Assembly (NCBI GenBank): GCA_002118135.1
Contig: BDIU01000082.1
Coordinates: forward strand, 310,001 to 374,000
Length of the DNA: 64,000 bases
Direction of reading: 5' to 3'
From: Trebouxia sp. TZW2008
Taxonomy: Eukaryota > Chlorophyta > Trebouxiophyceae > Trebouxiales > Trebouxiaceae
Every line of letters starts with the position of its first letter. The stretch's first letter is position 1. Positions 58,206 through 64,000 of the stretch are shown piece after piece. The position numbers and the translations under genes are program-made. The notes below the pieces were generated by a model. It was not told the origin of the DNA. It did not search any database and saw only the letters and a list, made by a program, of their open reading frames with translations.

Positions 58206-59514
58206 TGTACAGAATCTTGAGCAAGACGTGTTGCGCTACTTACATTAATATTACCTTTTAGAATGTCAAAAGTAATACAGAAAGGGCTACAAGATATTTA
58301 CAATACAGGGCGGAATTGCTAAACACTGTCTGTGGTATGAAATGCTCGGCTCCGAAATCAGCAACTCTGTCATTGATTGTAGGAAGAAGGGTTGGAGCAA
58401 AAGCAGCAGCCTACAGCGAATGCACAAAAGAAAATGGCGTGTCTCCACAAAAACCCTCAGTCATGATTCAGAGCATGGCGCTGAGTCTGGCAGTCACGAC
58501 AAGAATGTGCCTTACAAGCCAAGCTGTCCAGCAATCATACAAAGTGCCGTACACCAGGTAACATATGCCAAGTGACATTACCCAAGTGACACCTGCTAAG
58601 GGGCATATATCAAGTGACTCATACGCATACCCAGCAATGTATTTGTTAAATTCAGCAGCAGTTTAGCCCAGCTAGAAATGCACAGCAGCAGTTTGGCACC
58701 AGGCAGTCATACATATGCATACCATATGATCAGAACAGCATTGCACCCTGACTGATTCCCCTGAGTTGAGGCTCAGCATCTTAATAAACTTCTGCGCACC
58801 ACTTTTACTTGTATGTCATTGTCATCTGAAAGTTGACCAGCACACATGCCAATCAGCATACAGATGTGCTAGTCTGCTCCAATAGCCATGTCCAGAGACT
58901 TGTTGTCTGAAGTAGGCTAATTGATCAGGTTGCAGCTGTTCTGCAAGTAATGTGTTTGAGACACAGATGCCTTGCTCGGTTTGCAGCGGTTTCACAGGTG
59001 ACATAATTGCAGCTGATCCACAATGACTCATCCAGTAAGACAGAAGCTCAAGCTGCAGCTGTCTCACAAATTTGCAAAGACACTGTAGTTGATTGAGTCC
59101 ACCTGCACATTGCAAACGCTGAGTTATGTTGTATTGGATCTTCAGCTGCTGATGAAGCATCCAGCAACAGCATTGCCATGATAGCCACAACACACGCTTT
59201 TGAAACCCAGCCTGAATGCTGCCAGGATCACCATGAACGTTGTGTCTGGCTTTGCAGATCGCATGGCATTCAATGATTGCCAGGCAGTTTTGGCTGCTGA
59301 TTCAGTACATGGTGATGGACTTTTACATGCAAGACAGGGGCTCACTATCATCTGATCATCAGCGGACATTCACAGGATGTGGGCACAACAGCAGTGAGCA
59401 TAGACCAGCCACAATTGACATCAACATATCAGTGCAAGACAGCCACTTGTGCTTTTGAAGTGAGCCCATGATGCAAAATGGTAAATGGTGTCCATTATCA
59501 AAGCATTCAAACAG

Positions 59515-62500
59515 TCACAACAGCTGTGTGTGATGTAAACAACGATCCGCAATCATGGGCGACCTGCAGCAGAAGGAGTACAGCTGGCTTACCACAATAT
59601 AGCGGATTGCTGCGATGCTGGAGGCAACTGATAGGACAGCCAGCAAACTTGCCAGGCTGATGTTGAACCACTTGAAGGGCAGCGACATGCTTGGCCCCTT
59701 GAACTGCAAGACACAACAGACCCTGACTGTCACAGAACACTTCAGCTGTTGAACAGACAGCATGCAGAATGGCTGAATTCCAGGGTCCATAGTGCTAGCT
59801 GCCAAGGCAAAATTCGGGGGAGGAGCGATTGTGAGCAATACATTTAACGTCAAGACACAGTGCGTCAAAATTGTGCACTCAGCAGCTCAGTGCTTGCACA
59901 TTGTATCTGAGTCCGGTAAGGCACATGCAAGCACGCATGTGCCCATTGGCTCTGGTTCCAAACAAGCATACTGACCAGCTTTCGCAAGATAATGCATTAG
60001 CATCAAGGCAGCAACATGTTTGTCAAAGACGCAAGCACTAGCATTTGCACTGGCACAGCACACAACGAAATGACGTGCTACCTCTTACCAGGCTTGTAGC
60101 AATGTGCATAGCCTGAAACATAGAGACTGACACATGCAGCTTTGCACCAGTGAGAAGTTGGCTGCTCAATGCTCTGTTTCATTGAAGCACAGGCATGGGG
60201 CGTATGAACAGCATGCAAGAAGCCATGCAGCCACTTTGCGGGAGCGCTCACCTTGACAAAGAGTGCAAGGACCAGCACCAAGTCCAGGGGCATCATACAG
60301 AGCGAGCCTGTCAGGGAAATGAAGTCCCCAAAGAAAGGTAGCAGGCAGGCTACAAAGGTGGACATGATGGTATAGCCGCCTCGCACAGCCACACGGATCA
60401 TGAAGTTGTACAGGGAGTTGCGGTGCTCATTATGGCGCGACCAGTTGGACTCCAAGGACTCAAAGATGCAGCAGGCATAGAACTGCAGCAGAAGAGATAC
60501 GCTGTTGGGCAAACTGTGTCTGGCTGCCCAGCAATATCAAGACTGACATCCAAGACTTCATAAAACAAGTTGGGAGGGTACGACTAGCAGCATCAAGATT
60601 GGCATCAAGCACATAGGGTCGTTTAGTCAATGCACGAGGGCCTGGAGGCAGCCATGCAGGCAACGACCACAGCTGTCTGACTCAACACATGCATTGGTAT
60701 TCTGCAGGCAAATGCGGACAATGATGACTCCACGTGTTTATTTGGAAGGCGCATGGAACATCTTGAGAAAGCATGTAGATGTTGATGGCATTGACATACG
60801 TGAAGGGAGACCAGGATTTGAAAGAAGGCGGCCATGTAAGCGACAGCTTTGGCCCAAGCTGGCCCACTTAAGCTGTCTGTCAGGTTGGGAGCAACCTCAT
60901 TGCCGTACGCCCAGTAGCCTGCAGTACACGGCTCATAATAAGAATTTCAAGAAATCGAAAGTGATACTCATGTTCAAATTAACAATGACAGTAATAGTAT
61001 TGACAGTGGCGAGTGTGGTACCTTGTAATAAGAAGATATTTTCAATGCAAAAACACACAAGGAGTAGGACTGGCTTTAGGACAGATGCTCATCTACAAAT
61101 GCCAGAACAACTGGTTATGCAGGTGACATGATCTCATGGGTTGAGTCAAGCAGTGAAAGCGGGGCTGATCTGATCAAAGTCTGAATTGAGGCTAAAGAGA
61201 TCTGGAGCTAGCTTTGGGGCCTCACCTACAAACGCCAGGACCACCCAAGGGAAGCAGCCCACTATGTAAGTAAAGGGGAGAACAATGTAGTTAAAGTTCC
61301 TCACCACAGGTGGCCTCACAGTGGCCTGAACAAACAGTTGCAATCAGTACATGTCTTCACAGTTGTCTGAACAGGACAATGTCAACAAATGAAAGTCTTC
61401 ACAGTTGCTCAACAGGACGCTTCATGGCAGCAGGAGTCGTCAAACAGATATCTCCAGATACTTTCACATGCTACAACAGGCAGGCACTGTGACTTCATGC
61501 ATGCACTTGAACAGATAGATGTCTCTCAAGTATTGCTACACGGGAACACTAAGGGAACGCAAAACTATACAGCTCAGTGAGTCAGCAACAGCATTAGAGA
61601 ACAGTATTTGCCGAGCAGATCTCGACTGCCAAGTTTCACAAACCATACTGTATCGTGTTGCTGTCAAACAGGACAGATTCTGCCGAGGTGCTGTTTCAAT
61701 CATGCCTGGCAGTGGTGCGCAGGCAATGCGCTTTTGTCGGTTCCTGACAACAAACTGTAGCACCAGGATTGCCCCTCAAAGACAAACAGAAGCAGTGACA
61801 AGAGGAAAACACAAGATGCCCATGAACACCTCCGCAAACAATTTGAAATGGATTTGAGGGAGCGCTGGTTTCTGACCTGCAGCTCTGGCAGAATGACAGT
61901 GTTGAAGGCAAAGGCAATTGAGCCAATAGCCCCCATGGCATCAAACACCCCTGTGGGCTTTGATTCATGAATTCCAAAGTCTCTTGGGGGGCTGTTTCTA
62001 CCTGCAATGTCATCACAGCTTCAAATCAGCTTGTGTTCAGATGCGAACACCTTTGAAAAGCTCTGTCAAAGTGCGATGTCACTGCGAAAAAATTGGTGAC
62101 CGACGTGTGTCCAGAATGAACTAATGCCACAATTCAGACCAGTTTGCACTCCTTTCCAAAGCTCAGCAAGGCTGTGATGTCACTGCGCAGGAACTAGTGA
62201 CCGAAGTATGTCCAGCATTGACGAAAGTCTTCCGCATCATGCAGGTGTGTACACAGTTGCTGACAGGCTGGAGCATCGCCAGCTGCAGAGCAACATTGTG
62301 CTTTGTACTGGGCAGTCAGGCTTCAACAGCTATGGGCAGAAATCATGACTGTGGCTGTCACAATATTTCTTCTGCTGGCAGGAGCTTTTGGTGCCACAAC
62401 ATGAGGGCACAAGGACATCTTCCCAAAAAAGAAGTACACTTGCTGATAACAACTCAGCAACAAGCCTATGCAAAAATGCCAAAACGGCTTTGGTAGCGCC

Positions 62501-64000
62501 ATTGAACATGCCATCCTTAGTTGAGGCGCCACAGAAGATGAAAATTGTAGTACACCACTTCCCTTACTCAATGCCCACAGTTTGGCTGAGCTGAACCCCT
62601 ATACGGACCACCTTGCATTGAGACAGGACAGTCATGGATTGAGACGGTAGAATTTCATGCACAGCAGATAGATAAGTCAAGCAAGAGCAGATGCTGTCAT
62701 TAATGGAGGCAGCACAGGTCACGGCATAGCAGTGTACATACCATCATGAATTGAGACGCCAAAGATGATTGCACAGAAGATGAAGACCAGGGAGCAGCTG
62801 ATTGTTGACCACCATCGCAGGCCATGCAGGTGCGGCACACACATAGCAAACACAAAGTAGGTAGCCCCAAACACAATGATCCAGTAGGGCAAAGTCATGC
62901 TGTCTGTCCTGTACAGGTCATGAGTGCCCTGCATTTGAACAAGTGTCTTGTCAGTGTCAACATGGTCAAAGCTACAGCTGTGTTGCGGTCAACCCATGCA
63001 GAAGCTGTCAAGCATGGTTGATGATAACAACCCAGTTAAATCAGCACAATGCATCAACCGATGCAGCCCTCTGCAAAGGTGCAGAGCATTAGACATAGAC
63101 GCAAAGGCTGCCGCAGACTGTAACAAAGCGGCTTGAATGAGCCTGACATTTGCAAAAAGCTGCGTGCAGGCAGCTGCAGCGCCCTCATTCAACCAAGGTA
63201 CAGGTGCACTAGGGAATTGTCCAGTCTGTATCAAAGCATTCTGCTGCAACACAACTGCCAATGCCATGCGCAGGCTGCACAGTCCAGGGACAATGTCTAC
63301 AAGGTCTGCAGATGGTGCATGCATGACGTGATGAAAGAAGACAGCAGGCAATGGGTTGCTGCTTCACTGGACCAGCAATTCACTAATCCTCTTCTCCAAT
63401 ATCAAAGACTCACCTTGATGCTTTCACCAGCCAGAATGAACAAGCCAATGTCTGAACAGCACAAGCTCAGCCATTGATCTGCCCACACAAACCAATATGC
63501 CTTCTGCCCTACAGGGCAGTCCACAAAGTAATTAGGGTTGGCTCTAATGCCAGTCCACTCAGCAAGCCCTTGCAGGTCATCTGTGCATGAGCAGATACTG
63601 TTGACTGCTCACAATGACAATGCGCTTGTGTTTTTTGTGGAATTAGTGACCAGCACAAGCCTGAAATTCAGAATGTCATCAATGCTGCAAAACAAAGCAA
63701 AAGCTTTGTGAGGGGTGCATGCAGTAGAAGGCAGGACTTGCATGCAGAGCAACCCAAATAGGTGCAACATTTGATGTGGCAAGGCTCTGCACAGCATTCA
63801 GCAATGTCATCTTCAAGCAGGCAATGCGCTGCGTGTTCACAAGCGCATTCACTATGATGTATTCACGGTTGCTGCATTCAGTGCAATCACTGGGCAGGTT
63901 GTAAGACAGCTTGGCCATACCAAAGCCTGTACGTGCCAGATCCCTGAAGTGGATGTTGCGGTGGCCCCCCAGAGTGTGTAGCGTGCCAGTGACGCAGTTG
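59515..64000 (-). CDS. AAAP-family amino-acid permease (5' end outside window)
   Basis: Proton-coupled amino-acid or auxin-type permease of the amino acid/auxin permease family. Minus-strand exons: 64000 to ~63850 (HRNIHFRDLARTGFG; 3' edge unclear), 63580-63414, 62928-62742, 62001-61877, 61325-61226, 60918-60800, 60482-60252, 59703-59515. From 63580 on the phases agree. Membrane segments include WLSLCCSDIGLFILAGESIK, LPYWIIVFGATYFVFAM, MGAIGSIAFAFNTVILPELQ (the conserved GxIAFAxxxxxxxxEIQ block), VLPFTYIVGCFPWVVLAFVG, GYWAYGNEV, AVAYMAAFFQILVSL and the FFGDFISLTGSL and LVLVLALFVK segments. The C-terminal ~25 residues after IRYIV may be intron read-through (GTAAGC follows IV). Substrate not predictable. 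The start codon lies beyond 64000. Confidence 0.88.
62052..62225. repeat. Two-copy ~101-bp tandem repeat in a permease intron
   Basis: About 70 bp starting at 62052 recurs at 62153 with cores GATGTCACTGCG and GTGACCGA. It lies upstream, in transcript sense, of exon 62001-61877 but is not clearly an exon copy. Confidence 0.7.

Noticed and set aside
1..64000. Introner elements or transposon-borne introns as the source of the repeats
   Set aside because: The copies resemble the neighbouring exon of the same gene rather than a common family across genes; no shared terminal repeats or transposase were seen.
1..64000. tRNA, rRNA or other structured RNA genes
   Set aside because: No cloverleaf-like or rRNA-like stretch was noticed by eye; a covariance-model search would be needed to exclude small ones.

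Overview
The window is nuclear DNA of a green plant-lineage alga, most likely a chlorophyte and perhaps a trebouxiophyte; the species cannot be fixed from sequence alone. The reasons are dense GT-AG introns of about 50 bp to 1.6 kb with a strong TGCAG acceptor, candidate TGTAA poly(A) motifs, and a plant/algal protein set: two PDR-type ABCG transporters, a plant-type lipid phosphate phosphatase, DGAT2, a GT31-like glycosyltransferase, an AAAP amino-acid permease and a probably plastid-targeted ALWAxxKLG-repeat protein. I joined exons by hand so that phase is kept from exon to exon.

Layout: 1-7188, 3' half of a PDR ABC transporter (+). 7901-10671, hydrophilic Gly/Thr/Gln-rich LEA-like protein (-). 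11242-12059, F-box-like protein (+). 12848-17984, 991-residue coiled-coil protein (-). 18370-34192, complete 25-exon PDR ABC transporter (+), divergent from the coiled-coil gene. 34764-36884, leucine-rich-repeat gene (+). 36885-40017, mostly uninterpreted, with a doubtful minus-strand gene. 40018-45311, lipid phosphate phosphatase (+). 46671-49109, repeat protein with a plastid-like N-terminus (+). 49836-52845, DGAT2 (-). 53427-57460, GT31-like glycosyltransferase (-). 57573 onward, an unrecognised first exon (+). 59515-64000, AAAP permease (-), cut by the window end.

The genes do not form an operon-like unit. PAP2 phosphatase and DGAT2 act on consecutive steps of triacylglycerol synthesis (phosphatidate to diacylglycerol to triacylglycerol), and the two PDR genes are same-strand paralogues, but nothing shows co-regulation.

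The outstanding signal is structural. In most multi-exon genes, the introns carry degenerate tandem copies of the edge of a neighbouring exon together with its splice site, usually at 50-150 bp spacing. More than twenty such arrays are visible. The best is in the phosphatase gene, with seven decoy copies before the true exon 3. Copies usually hold the true reading frame for a stretch and then lose it through stops, indels or loss of the partner splice site. This looks like a repeated process of local tandem duplication across exon-intron junctions that enlarges introns and seeds decoy splice sites.
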